DNA of 64,000 nt from NCBI RefSeq assembly GCF_011299095.1, contig NZ_CP049889.1, positions 2,150,501 through 2,214,500 of the forward strand, written 5' to 3'. Numbering within the stretch: the stretch's first letter is position 1; every line of letters starts with the position of its first letter. Below the pieces are notes generated by a model that worked only from the letters and a program-made list of their open reading frames with translations, searched no databases and was not told the origin of the DNA. Source of the stretch: Jeotgalibaca porci. GTDB lineage: Bacteria; Bacillota; Bacilli; Lactobacillales; Aerococcaceae. A program made the translations under genes and the position numbers. Shown here in pieces: positions 46,338 through 54,968 of this stretch.

Positions 46338-47060
46338 ATGGAAAGACTACAAAAAGTGATTGCCCACGCAGGTGTTGCATCACGAAGAAAAGCAGAAGAG
46401 TTGATTACAGAGGGTCGCGTAACGGTTAATGGTAAGCGTGTTGTGGAACTAGGAATTAAAGTTTCAAACCGCGACAAAATTGAAGTAAATGGCCTGCCGA
46501 TTTACCGCGAAGAGCCTGTTTATTACTTATTCTATAAACCAAAAAATACTTTGTCAGCAGTATCAGATGATCGTGATCGTACTGTAGTAAATGATTATTT
46601 CAAAGGTAGTAAAGAAAGAATTTATCCGATTGGCCGTTTAGACTTCGATACAACTGGATTACTCCTTATGACAAATGATGGTGAATTTGCAAATCTCTTG
46701 ACGCATCCAAAGCATCATGTTGAAAAAACGTATGTTGCCAAGGTAAACGGAATCCCGACACGGGAACAATTACTCAATTTAGAGCGTGGTGTCGTTATTG
46801 ATGGCAAAAAAACATCCAAAGCAAAAACACGCTTAATTTCACAAAACATTAAAAATAGAACAGCAGTTGTAGAATTAACAATTCACGAAGGCTGGAATCA
46901 TCAAGTTAAGAAGATGTTCGCAGCAATTGACTGTCCAGTTACAAAGTTAAAAAGAGAGCGTTTTGGTTTCTTGACGTTAGGAAACTTACAACCAGGGATG
47001 TACCGACCTTTAAAAGCGTTTGAAATCGAAAAAATGAAAAATATGGCAAAACAACAATAA
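46338..47060 (+). CDS. rluB: 23S rRNA pseudouridine synthase RluB
   Basis: A 240-residue RsuA-family synthase. An N-terminal S4 RNA-binding domain (MERLQKVIAHAGVASRRKAEELI) leads to the catalytic domain with GRLDFDTTGLLLMTNDGEFA, whose Asp (GRLD) is the nucleophile. YVAKVNG and MFAAIDCPVTKLKRERFG complete the family pattern. It targets the equivalent of U2605 in 23S rRNA. AGAGGAG precedes ATG 46338. It lies between scpB and resD, as in Bacillus. Confidence 0.93.
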   Translation: MERLQKVIAHAGVASRRKAEELITEGRVTVNGKRVVELGIKVSNRDKIEVNGLPIYREEPVYYLFYKPKNTLSAVSDDRDRTVVNDYFKGSKERIYPIGRLDFDTTGLLLMTNDGEFANLLTHPKHHVEKTYVAKVNGIPTREQLLNLERGVVIDGKKTSKAKTRLISQNIKNRTAVVELTIHEGWNHQVKKMFAAIDCPVTKLKRERFGFLTLGNLQPGMYRPLKAFEIEKMKNMAKQQ

Positions 47061-47096
47061 TAACTTGTATTTCTATCAAGGAGGGTGATTGGTTTA

Positions 47097-47798
47097 GTGG
47101 AGACAACAGCTAAGATACTTATCGTTGATGATGAAGAACGAATCAGGAAATTATTAAATCTATATTTGGTAAAAGAGGGCTACAAAACAGAAGAGGTCGC
47201 AAACGGCGATATTGCCCTTAAGCTCATTCTAGCCAAAGACTATGATTTAGTGCTCCTGGATATAATGTTACCGGGGATAGACGGTATGGAAATCATTAAG
47301 GAAGTCAGAAAAGTCAAAGAAACACCAATCATTATGATTTCGGCACGTGGTGAAGAAATTCATCGTGTCGAGGGCTTCCAAGTCGGAGCAGATGATTATA
47401 TTGTGAAGCCGTTTAGTCCGAGAGAAGTGATGTTGCGCGTCAATGCACTATTGAAACGTACGAAAGTCTATCATTCCGAACCAGAGATAATCACATTTTC
47501 AGAGTTAGAAATTCATCCCGATTCGCGTCTCGTTTTGGCAGCCGGTGAACCGCTTGTTTTAACCCCAAAAGAATTTGATTTGATTTTGTACATGGTTCGT
47601 AATCCAGAACGTGTGTTTACCAGAGAGATGCTCTTAAAGGAAGTTTGGCGTTACGACCACTTTGGTGATTTGAGAACAGTCGATACGCACGTAAAACGCT
47701 TACGTGAAAAATTCCAGAAGCAATCCAATCTGGCTGCAAAAATGATTGTAACGGTTTGGGGAACAGGCTATAAATTCTCGCCTGTACGAGGCGAGTAA
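47097..47798 (+). CDS. resD: response regulator, ResD/SrrA type
   Basis: A 233-residue OmpR-family regulator: receiver with Asp11/Asp12, phospho-acceptor Asp55 (LLDIMLPG) and IVKPFSPRE; then a winged helix ending VTVWGTGYKFSP, the ResD-like signature. ResD/SrrA control respiratory and redox genes. GTG 47097 is chosen; an earlier in-frame GTG lies within the AAGGAGGG ribosome-binding site. The place after scpB-rluB matches resDE, although resABC (cytochrome c maturation) are missing here. Confidence 0.82.
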   Translation: METTAKILIVDDEERIRKLLNLYLVKEGYKTEEVANGDIALKLILAKDYDLVLLDIMLPGIDGMEIIKEVRKVKETPIIMISARGEEIHRVEGFQVGADDYIVKPFSPREVMLRVNALLKRTKVYHSEPEIITFSELEIHPDSRLVLAAGEPLVLTPKEFDLILYMVRNPERVFTREMLLKEVWRYDHFGDLRTVDTHVKRLREKFQKQSNLAAKMIVTVWGTGYKFSPVRGE

Positions 47799-47830
47799 AG
47801 CCAAAACTCAGAGTATAGTTGAGGTGAGCT

Positions 47831-49591
47831 ATGAAAAGGAAAAATCTTAATCTACGCAATGCTTTTATTCTAATCATTTCTACCTTAGTTATCGTGACTG
47901 TTTTTAATCAGTTGGAGCGGAAAAATTATCAAAGTACGATTCAACAAGAATATATGGACTCCGTGACTGTTACTTTGAATAAAGCCGAGAAGTTTATTAA
48001 TGACCATCCAGACATGAATTTTTCTGATTTGCAAGTTGCGCCAGATGTAAGTGTAATCCTTATTCAAGAAGGTACAACGAAAGAATTGAATCAAGAATTG
48101 GCATCTGCAGGACTTTCGACACTTTTACAGTCTGTATTTATTCATTCGGAAGATGGGCAAGAGTTTTTAGATAACAGAGCTCCCGAGCCTGTGTATTTTT
48201 CATATCAAGATGATTTTAACGAAACCTATTCCTTTTTCTCGTTGAAGAGAAGAACGAAAGCAGGTTTCATTCTTGTTTCTAAAAATGCGACTGCTTTTGA
48301 AGGTTACTTGCATAATAAAGAGCTCTTAGACTTCGGTCTGGTTATGTCTTTAATCACGATTTTCTTTGTGTTAGTGCTTTTCCTGAACAAACGTGTCTTT
48401 ACTCGCATTTCGCAAATGACCGAACTTGCCTATGAATTTTCTGAGAACAAGTTTGAAAATAGTATCGAACTGCAATCGAATGATCAAATCGATAACTTAG
48501 GAATTGCCTTAAATAAAATGGGCAAAACGTTAGAAGCAACCAGTCTTATTAACACGCAAGAGCGTAAGCTTTTAATGCATGTTTATAACTCATTGGATAC
48601 AGGCGTCTTGTATGTTGAAGAGGATTTCACAATAACCGATTTAAATACAATTGGACAGCGCTTCTTTACGTCCTATATCAAAAATGATGAAGGCCGATTT
48701 GGAATCGACTCATATTATGAATCACTCATCTTTGAGGCTTGGCGAACGAATGAACCCATTCAGGTGGAAATTCAGCACAATCAATTAATCTTTGATGTCC
48801 GTTTTATTCCAGTTGAAATCGATGAAAAACTAAAAACGCAGGGCGTACTCTTGATAACGAAGGATATTACGACAGATAAACAATTGGTATCCATTAGAGA
48901 AGATTTGATAACGAATGTATCGCATGATTTGCGCACGCCACTGGCAACAATTCAAGGATATAGTGAAGCAATCAAAGATGATATTGCAGAAACAACTGAT
49001 GAGAAAAATGAAATGGCAAGGATTATCCACGATGAAGCCACTCAAATGAGTCAGATGATAACGAGTCTGTTAACGGTCTCGCGAACGAAAGCAGGATTTT
49101 CCGAACTTAATAAGGAAAGTGTTCTTATTTCAGCATTCTTCCATAAAGTAATCAATCGGTTTACCGAACGATTAAACTCTGAAAAGATAGAATGTGATTT
49201 AGTAGTTAAACCGGGCACTTCTCATTATGAAATGGATGAGGAAAAAATGCATCATGCCATTTATAATTTAATCGACAATGCGATTCATTATGCTGCCGAT
49301 CCTGATTTACGTTATAAACGTTACATTCATATAGAGGTCGGTTTGGATGAGTTGGTTGATGATTTAGTAATAACGGTGTCAGATAATGGGATAGGTATCA
49401 GCAAAGAGAGCATTCCTTTTATTTTTGAACGTTTCTTTAAAGATAATAAGGCGCGAACGATGCCTAAGAATAATGGATCCGGTATTGGGTTATCGCTTGT
49501 TTATACAGTGATCACAGAACATGGTGGCAAAATCGAGGTAGAGAGCACCCAAAATAAAGGAACCTCTTTTGTGATTCGATTGCCCCTTTAA
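47831..49591 (+). CDS. resE: sensor histidine kinase, ResE/SrrB type with PAS domain
   Basis: A 586-residue kinase. One membrane helix near the start (about 9-25), an extracytoplasmic domain of about 140 residues, a second helix (about 170-190), HAMP, a cytoplasmic PAS domain (about 245-350), the H box VSHDLRTPLA with His365, and an ATPase domain with LIDNAIHYA, DNGIGI and GSGIGLSL. HAMP-PAS-kinase layout is that of ResE/SrrB, which sense redox state. AGGTGAG precedes the ATG; 32 bases separate it from the regulator gene. Confidence 0.85.
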   Translation: MKRKNLNLRNAFILIISTLVIVTVFNQLERKNYQSTIQQEYMDSVTVTLNKAEKFINDHPDMNFSDLQVAPDVSVILIQEGTTKELNQELASAGLSTLLQSVFIHSEDGQEFLDNRAPEPVYFSYQDDFNETYSFFSLKRRTKAGFILVSKNATAFEGYLHNKELLDFGLVMSLITIFFVLVLFLNKRVFTRISQMTELAYEFSENKFENSIELQSNDQIDNLGIALNKMGKTLEATSLINTQERKLLMHVYNSLDTGVLYVEEDFTITDLNTIGQRFFTSYIKNDEGRFGIDSYYESLIFEAWRTNEPIQVEIQHNQLIFDVRFIPVEIDEKLKTQGVLLITKDITTDKQLVSIREDLITNVSHDLRTPLATIQGYSEAIKDDIAETTDEKNEMARIIHDEATQMSQMITSLLTVSRTKAGFSELNKESVLISAFFHKVINRFTERLNSEKIECDLVVKPGTSHYEMDEEKMHHAIYNLIDNAIHYAADPDLRYKRYIHIEVGLDELVDDLVITVSDNGIGISKESIPFIFERFFKDNKARTMPKNNGSGIGLSLVYTVITEHGGKIEVESTQNKGTSFVIRLPL

Positions 49592-49632
49592 TTTCTATTT
49601 CAAACTAAATACCTTTAATTCGAATTAGATAG

Positions 49633-49661
49633 TTGACTACTGAACGAGTATCCGCTATAGT
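49633..49661 (+). promoter_or_regulatory. sigma-A promoter of the ribU leader
   Basis: TTGACT (49633-49638), a 17-base spacer and TATAGT (49656-49661) start transcription about 20 bases before the FMN riboswitch. Confidence 0.8.
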
Positions 49662-49687
49662 AGAAGTTGTAAATAAATATATCGAAA

Positions 49688-49808
49688 CGTCTTCAGGGCA
49701 GGGTGTAATTCCCGACCGGTGGTAAAGTCCACGACCTCATATTTTTCGAAATATGGGCTGAGCTGGTGTAATTCCAGTACCGACAGTAAAGTCTGGATGG
49801 AAGAAGAT
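49688..49808 (+). promoter_or_regulatory. FMN riboswitch (RFN element)
   Basis: The aptamer carries the hallmark blocks in order: TCAGGGCAGGGTGTAATTCCC, GACCGGTGGTAAAGTCC, a variable stem ATATTTTTCGAAATAT, GGGCTGAGCTGGTGTAATTCC, and ACCGACAGTAAAGTCTGGATGG with closing GAAGA. It controls ribU. The region 49592-49945 has no gene apart from this leader. Confidence 0.97.
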
Positions 49809-49837
49809 TAGGTTTCTTTGGTATGTATAAAAGCCAT

Positions 49838-49897
49838 AGAATCCATTTCTCCCATTTTCTTTTTTTTGAAGATAGAGGAGTAATGGATTCTTTTTTT
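49838..49897 (+). terminator. riboswitch-controlled terminator
   Basis: AGAATCCATT-T-CTCC (49838-49852) pairs with GGAG-T-AATGGATTCT and is followed by TTTTTTT. When FMN binds the aptamer this hairpin should form and stop transcription before ribU. Confidence 0.85.
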
Positions 49898-49945
49898 CAT
49901 ATCATTGGATTCTTCTCTGAGATAGTTTCAACAGGAGGATTTCAT

Positions 49946-50521
49946 ATGTTAAAAAGTAAGACACATCGCATTGTTGGTATTTCATTATTTGGGGCATTGG
50001 GATTTGTACTCATGTTTTTTGCGTTTCCAATATTGCCGGCCTTTCCGTATTTGAAGATAGACTTTAGCGATTTATCTATTCTTGTTTCATACATTTTGTA
50101 TGGACCTGCTGGCGGCAGTTTATCCGCTCTCGTTAGATCTATTTTGCACTACATACAAACAGGTGGCGATATGGGTTATCCTATCGGCGACTTCGCGAGC
50201 TTGCTGGCGACTCTCTCATACTGTTTACCTATCTACTTTATTGGTAGAAAATCAAAAACTAAAAAAACATTAGTTATAGCGCTTGTATCTGGAACAATTA
50301 CTTTAACTGTTATTATGACGCTAGCGAACTGGTTAATCATAACACCTTTGTATTTAAATATATTGAATTTCAGTGTCGGTAATTTACGCGACTATATCGT
50401 TGCTGGTGTGGCACCTTTTAATATTATTAAAGGAGTTATTATGGGCGCAGCGGTCATGGTTGTTATGCCGAAACTTAGACCGTGGTTGGAAAAGAATCAT
50501 CGGATGATGCAATATAAATAA
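49946..50521 (+). CDS. ribU: riboflavin ECF transporter S component RibU
   Basis: A 191-residue integral membrane protein that binds riboflavin and docks on the shared EcfAA'T module encoded elsewhere. Five to six membrane spans; the region FAFPILPAFPYLKIDFSDLSIL and GPAGGSLSALVRSILHYI are RibU hallmarks. ATG 49946 follows AGGAGG; the frame is open upstream to 49823, but that part overlaps the attenuator hairpin. The FMN riboswitch shuts it off when flavin is plentiful. No riboflavin synthesis genes are in the window. Confidence 0.95.
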   Translation: MLKSKTHRIVGISLFGALGFVLMFFAFPILPAFPYLKIDFSDLSILVSYILYGPAGGSLSALVRSILHYIQTGGDMGYPIGDFASLLATLSYCLPIYFIGRKSKTKKTLVIALVSGTITLTVIMTLANWLIITPLYLNILNFSVGNLRDYIVAGVAPFNIIKGVIMGAAVMVVMPKLRPWLEKNHRMMQYK

Positions 50522-50552
50522 ATAAGAGTGAGAAAGCATCATAACAGACAGA

Positions 50553-50590
50553 AAGAGGAGCCGGAAAATATTTCCAGCTCCTCTTCTTTT
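50553..50590 (+). terminator. rho-independent terminator of ribU
   Basis: AAGAGGAGC-GGAAA pairs with TTTCC-GCTCCTCTT (50554-50586), followed by CTTTT. Confidence 0.85.
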
Positions 50591-50605
50591 AAATATTTCC
50601 AATTA

Positions 50606-50639
50606 TTTAAATTGAAATCACGTTTTTTTGCTTATATAT
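50606..50639 (+). repeat. 34-bp duplicated sequence, copy 2
   Basis: Identical to 20121-20154 at 33 of 34 bases. Here it lies between the ribU terminator and the 3' end of the minus-strand ferredoxin gene, in the same orientation as the ypbB-recQ operon that starts 275 bases further on. Read as a promoter it would make a transcript antisense to fer that enters ypbB-recQ. Confidence 0.6.
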
Positions 50640-50647
50640 GAATAGGT

Positions 50648-50872
50648 CTACTCAAACGGAGTAGTTGAACGTTTAATTGCACCAGTAGGGCAACTCGTGT
50701 AGGCTTTTTTGAAAGAATCAAATTCATCTTCTGAGATAGGAGTGATTCCAGCATTATTATCTTGAACAGTATAGGCTATACCATTTTCGTCATATTCATA
50801 AAGATTGGGGGCAATAAGCTGACATAAACCACATGCAATGCATGATTCACGTTCTATTTTGGTATAATGCAT
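50648..50872 (-). CDS. fer: ferredoxin, single 4Fe-4S
   Basis: A 74-residue acidic electron carrier with ligands Cys11, Cys14 and Cys17 (CIACGLC) and Cys61 (SCPTGAI). This CxxCxxC...CP pattern is that of the Bacillus 4Fe-4S ferredoxin. The middle VEDN-type acidic segment ISEDEFDSFKKAYTSCPTGA is typical. It is transcribed divergently from ypbB-recQ and next to ribU, as in Bacillus. Confidence 0.93.
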   Translation of the reverse strand: MHYTKIERESCIACGLCQLIAPNLYEYDENGIAYTVQDNNAGITPISEDEFDSFKKAYTSCPTGAIKRSTTPFE

Positions 50873-50914
50873 AAGAACACATCTTTCTATTATTATTTAA
50901 CTGAGGTGTTGTAA

Positions 50915-51970
50915 GTGGAACTTACTTATTTAGATTATCTTTTTTTGGATCTGTTTTCAACAAAAGAATCTCGTAAAATAAACTCTCTCTTTCATATTCT
51001 GTCCGGAAAGCGCACGGTTTCTGTACTTATGCAGGCGAAGCGGATGGATTTAGAAGCTTATTATGCGTTTTTTCCAAAGTTGCAACAGTCATTTTTTGAA
51101 GAAAGAATAAAACTCATGATGCAATTAGAGCTTTTGAATGCCGAATATCAACTTACAGCAGAAGGCAGTCAGAGGAAACATCAGTATTTCATGAGCCATG
51201 CGAGACCAGATTTGAAAGAACAGTTGAAATATCAAGCTATTTCAGCGCTATTTAAGATGCGTTGCCTTTTTTTAACGCAAGTCTTATCTGAACGCGTACA
51301 TGAAAGTAAAAAATATTATCCGATTCAACCGCGTTTATTTGAACAACGCTGGCTTAAGCATTTTTTAGTGAAACATGATTTGACATCAGTAAGTAAAAGT
51401 AAAATTCTTGGAGAAGAGTGGTTGCGAATACTGGCTGAACCGGAGATACAAAATCCAGAAATATTTGTCGCGCAGTTTGAGGGATACCACAAATCCAAAC
51501 AGACTAACAAACAAATGAGTGATGAATATAATCGCGATCCAGTAGAGGTTTATGTACTCTTACAGAGAGAGTGGATTCAGTTACTAATAACGGTAAACGA
51601 AAAACCGCAAGAATATCCGCTCTTATCTACTATACTGGCTGAATTAAAAAGGAATGCCGGTCTTTGTTCTGAGAGTACGCAAGAAACCTATCGTATGTGG
51701 GCGGACGGCGTATCGCTTGAGCAAGTTGCCGAAAGGAGACGCTTAAAACAAAGTACCATTAATGATCATTTAACGGAGATGGCAATTTTATATGAGACCT
51801 TTCCTTATGAAGAATTTTTAAGTGAAGAACAATTGGCTTACATAGAAGCCGAAATATTAGCAGGAAAACCAGTTGATTATAATGAGATCCAACAAGCATT
51901 TCCAGATGTTTCGTTTTTCCAAAGTCGTCTGATGCAAGTTAAAGGAGAAGTGCATGATGATAGAAAATGA
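50915..51970 (+). CDS. ypbB: YpbB-like helicase-associated HTH protein
   Basis: A 351-residue protein encoded immediately before recQ, overlapping it by 17 bases. The C-terminal part (about 240-340) has the helix-turn-helix HTH_40 region TQETYRMWADGVSLEQVAERRRLKQSTINDHL, which occurs as a C-terminal domain in some RecQ helicases. It probably works as a separate subunit of the helicase. GTG start after GAGGTG. The N-terminal region is helical with no recognisable motif. Confidence 0.82.
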   Translation: MELTYLDYLFLDLFSTKESRKINSLFHILSGKRTVSVLMQAKRMDLEAYYAFFPKLQQSFFEERIKLMMQLELLNAEYQLTAEGSQRKHQYFMSHARPDLKEQLKYQAISALFKMRCLFLTQVLSERVHESKKYYPIQPRLFEQRWLKHFLVKHDLTSVSKSKILGEEWLRILAEPEIQNPEIFVAQFEGYHKSKQTNKQMSDEYNRDPVEVYVLLQREWIQLLITVNEKPQEYPLLSTILAELKRNAGLCSESTQETYRMWADGVSLEQVAERRRLKQSTINDHLTEMAILYETFPYEEFLSEEQLAYIEAEILAGKPVDYNEIQQAFPDVSFFQSRLMQVKGEVHDDRK

Positions 51971-53408
51971 AACCTTGTTAGAAAATTTAAATAAGTGGTT
52001 TGGTTATCAGTCATTTAGAGCGGGACAACGTGACTCAATTACGAGTGTTCTCGAAGGGAATCATACCTTGTCAGTTCTGCCCACCGGAACAGGTAAATCA
52101 TTGATTTATCAATATTGCGGTTATAGTCTGGATGGCTTGGTTTTGGTGGTGTCACCGTTACTGTCTTTAATGGATAATCAAGTTTTTCAGTTGAACCAAT
52201 CCGGTGAAAAAAGAGCGGCAGCTTTAAATAGTATGCTTTCAAAAAAGGAAAGACGATTGGTAGAGAGTCGAATTGATTACTATAAATTTTTATTCTTGTC
52301 ACCAGAAATGCTTCAATCTCCTTGGTTGCTTCAAAAGTTAAATACCATGAAAATAGCCTTATTTGTAGTGGACGAAGCACATTGTATTTCGCAGTGGGGA
52401 TTAGACTTCAGGCCAGAGTATTTGTTATTGGGAGAAGTCAGAGAAAAACTGGGAAACCCATTAACATTAGCCTTAACGGCAACCGCTCCTCAACTTGTTC
52501 GAGAAGAAATTATCCACGCTCTGCATTTGAATGATCGGGAGACGGCCATTCATCTATCGAGCCCGAACCGGGATAACATCTTTTATCAGTTTCTGGAAGT
52601 GGATGCTCATGAGAAAGATTCATTATTAGTTCAGATGATGGCTGCATATACACCGCCGGGCATTATTTATTTCAGCAGTAAGAAGCGTGCTGAGGAAGTA
52701 TGCTGGTTGCTGAAGCAAGCAACCACACTTCGGATTGATACCTATCATGCAGATCGTACCTCTGAGGACCGGCAAACTATTCAAAGACAATTCTTAAACG
52801 GGAACTTGGATGTTATTTGTGCAACCTCAGCATTTGGGATGGGGATTAATAAACAAGATATTCGCTTTGTTATTCATTATCACATGCCTAATGCTATTGA
52901 GGAATATTTGCAAGAAATCGGACGAGCGGGTCGCGATGGTGAGCAAAGTATCGCAACTTTACTCTATTCACAATCAGATGCCGTCTTTAAATATAAAATG
53001 ATTCGGGAAACCAGATTAACCGAGACACTAGTGGCTAATAAATACTCTGAAGTTGAATTGGAAGCTATGGCCTTTTCAGATTCGGATTTAGCGATGCTTC
53101 AGATTATAACCGCCCAAGCATTGTCGCCACATAGTGCAATGCAACTTATTGAGAAGCGTATTCAGACACGTGTAAATAACTTCACTGCAATAGGTAAGTT
53201 AATAACAAGACGTGATTGTAAACGTGAAGGGGTGGCTGACTATTTTAAGTATGGTGATACCGAAAAACCTGATTGGTGCTGTTCAAGCTGCCAAGTAGAT
53301 ACGGCAGAGCTGTTACTATCTATAAAGAATAGTTATAATTATTCAAAAGAAGAGGGAAAAAGCAATGACAATTGGAAAGAAATTATTAAAGGTCTTTTTC
53401 TTTTGTGA
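51954..53408 (+). CDS. recQ: ATP-dependent DNA helicase RecQ (short form)
   Basis: A 484-residue 3'-5' DNA helicase. Walker A is PTGTGKS (43-49), the DEAH box VVDEAHCISQWGLDFRPEY, motif III LTLALTATA, motif V ATSAFGMGINKQDI and motif VI QEIGRAGRDG. The zinc region has CK..WCCSSC. There is no HRDC domain, as in Bacillus RecS; the HTH missing from it is supplied by the upstream gene. ATG 51954 lies after AAAGGAGAAG inside the end of ypbB. Confidence 0.93.
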   Translation: MMIENETLLENLNKWFGYQSFRAGQRDSITSVLEGNHTLSVLPTGTGKSLIYQYCGYSLDGLVLVVSPLLSLMDNQVFQLNQSGEKRAAALNSMLSKKERRLVESRIDYYKFLFLSPEMLQSPWLLQKLNTMKIALFVVDEAHCISQWGLDFRPEYLLLGEVREKLGNPLTLALTATAPQLVREEIIHALHLNDRETAIHLSSPNRDNIFYQFLEVDAHEKDSLLVQMMAAYTPPGIIYFSSKKRAEEVCWLLKQATTLRIDTYHADRTSEDRQTIQRQFLNGNLDVICATSAFGMGINKQDIRFVIHYHMPNAIEEYLQEIGRAGRDGEQSIATLLYSQSDAVFKYKMIRETRLTETLVANKYSEVELEAMAFSDSDLAMLQIITAQALSPHSAMQLIEKRIQTRVNNFTAIGKLITRRDCKREGVADYFKYGDTEKPDWCCSSCQVDTAELLLSIKNSYNYSKEEGKSNDNWKEIIKGLFLL

Positions 53409-53475
53409 AAATACCTTTTTTCGAACGAGAAATGTGCTACAATAAGTCCGATGAATCTTTAGGAGGATAAGACAG

Positions 53476-54069
53476 ATGAGTAAGAAAAATAATAACGAAG
53501 AGCCATGGTCACGCCGGTTTGGTGAAGATGAAAACTTCAACAATAGAAAATATTCTCGGTCAGCCCGGAATACACAAAAGCAAGAAGTAGCACCCCTTTA
53601 TAAAGTGCTCTTGTTTCTCTTTTTAGCCTTGCTCATCATTCCGTTTGCGACCTATTACTGGAGTGAGAGATCACGCACGACGCCTGACCCACAAACACCA
53701 GAACAAGTCTTGATGAATAAACAGAGCAGTGAATCTGAAACAGAAAGCAGCGAAACAGAAAGTTCTGAATCCGCAGTAAGTTCTGCTGAATCATCAGAAA
53801 GTTCGAGTCGTTCTTCAAGTGAATCTGAAGAATCAGAGTCCAGTAAACCAGTTGAAGCCCCTGTTGAGTCTCAACCTGTTGAAAGTGAAGAACAACCAGA
53901 ATCGACACCTACAGACGGAGAATATACAGGTACTTACGTTGTTAAAGCCGGAGATAACTTATATCGTATCGCATTAAATCATGGTATGGATTTAGAAGTT
54001 TTGAAGCAAATTAATGGCATCACAACTGATAGTATCGAAGTTGGAACTGCCTTAAAAGTTAAAGAATAA
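53476..54069 (+). CDS. ypbE: YpbE-like membrane-anchored LysM protein
   Basis: A 197-residue bitopic protein: cytoplasmic charged head (1-40), membrane helix (about 41-62, VLLFLFLALLIIPFATYYW), a Ser/Glu-rich linker (about 80-145) and a C-terminal LysM domain (about 150-197, TYVVKAGDNLYRIALNHGMDLEVLKQINGI). LysM binds peptidoglycan, so the protein should span the wall side. YpbE follows recQ in Bacillus too; its role is unknown. AGGAGG precedes the ATG. Confidence 0.88.
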   Translation: MSKKNNNEEPWSRRFGEDENFNNRKYSRSARNTQKQEVAPLYKVLLFLFLALLIIPFATYYWSERSRTTPDPQTPEQVLMNKQSSESETESSETESSESAVSSAESSESSSRSSSESEESESSKPVEAPVESQPVESEEQPESTPTDGEYTGTYVVKAGDNLYRIALNHGMDLEVLKQINGITTDSIEVGTALKVKE

Positions 54070-54088
54070 TAATCAGTGAAACAGAGCA

Positions 54089-54122
54089 TCAAGGTCTGCG
54101 ATTACGCGGACCTTGGTCTATT
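54089..54122 (+). terminator. rho-independent terminator of ypbE
   Basis: CAAGGTCTGCG (54090-54100) pairs with CGCGGACCTTG (54105-54115) around ATTA; the following T-tract is weak. Confidence 0.7.
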
Positions 54123-54140
54123 TATCAGGAGGTTTCGTTC

Positions 54141-54803
54141 TTGGAACAATATAACATAGCAATCGATGGCCCTTCATCAGCCGGAAAAAGTACTATTGCC
54201 AAAAAAGTAGCAGCGCGTCTTGGCACGACGTATCTGGACACGGGGGCAATGTATCGTGCACTTACTTTATCCGCACTGAGAAAAGGTGCTGATTTGGAAA
54301 GTGAACCAGCGATTCTTGCCGTTTTGGATGAGAGTGAGATTCATCTGACACAAGTAGAAGGGCATCAAACCGTCTTCTTAAATGATGAGGACGTAACAGA
54401 AACGATTCGTTCGACAGATGTAACAAAAAATGTCAGTGTTGTTTCTTCTCATGAAAAAGTGAGAGCGGAAATGGTAAGAAGGCAACAACGCTTCGCAGAA
54501 AAAGGCGGCATTGTCATGGATGGCCGCGATATCGGTACCGTCGTTCTACCAAATGCAGATTTGAAAATCTATCTCGTTGCTTCAGCGGAAGAGCGCGCAT
54601 TAAGAAGATATCACGAGTCAGTCGCTAAAGGCATGACTGTTTCCTTGGAGCAGTTAACCGAGGATATGAAGGCCCGTGACCATTACGATATGAATCGTGA
54701 AGCCTCACCGCTGAGAAAAGCAGATGATGCCGTTGAATTAGACACGACGCATCTGTCGATTGACGCTGTTGTTGAGACAGTTCTTAATCTGATTAAAAAA
54801 TAA
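54141..54803 (+). CDS. cmk: cytidylate kinase
   Basis: A 220-residue CMP/dCMP kinase needed for CDP and dCDP. P-loop IDGPSSAGKST (8-18), YLDTGAMYRA, VMDGRDIGTVVLP and ARDHYDMNREASPL are family hallmarks, including the CMP-binding insert. It begins with TTG 54141 after AGGAGG. rpsA follows, the universal cmk-rpsA order. Confidence 0.96.
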   Translation: MEQYNIAIDGPSSAGKSTIAKKVAARLGTTYLDTGAMYRALTLSALRKGADLESEPAILAVLDESEIHLTQVEGHQTVFLNDEDVTETIRSTDVTKNVSVVSSHEKVRAEMVRRQQRFAEKGGIVMDGRDIGTVVLPNADLKIYLVASAEERALRRYHESVAKGMTVSLEQLTEDMKARDHYDMNREASPLRKADDAVELDTTHLSIDAVVETVLNLIKK

Positions 54804-54968
54804 ACCTTCATTCCGAACCATTCGAAAATCAACATTACTGGACGATATATAAAGTAAATGTTAAAATGGTGTTATATGGTTATACGTTTACAAGAGGTAG
54901 TTTTAAGGTGATTCTCATTATTGCCAACTGCTACCAGTAAGAAAAGATACCGGGGAGGAAAATGTCAA

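Noticed and set aside
49823-49945. N-terminal extension of RibU by 41 codons
   Set aside because: It runs through the attenuator hairpin and has no ribosome-binding site, while ATG 49946 has a perfect AGGAGG.
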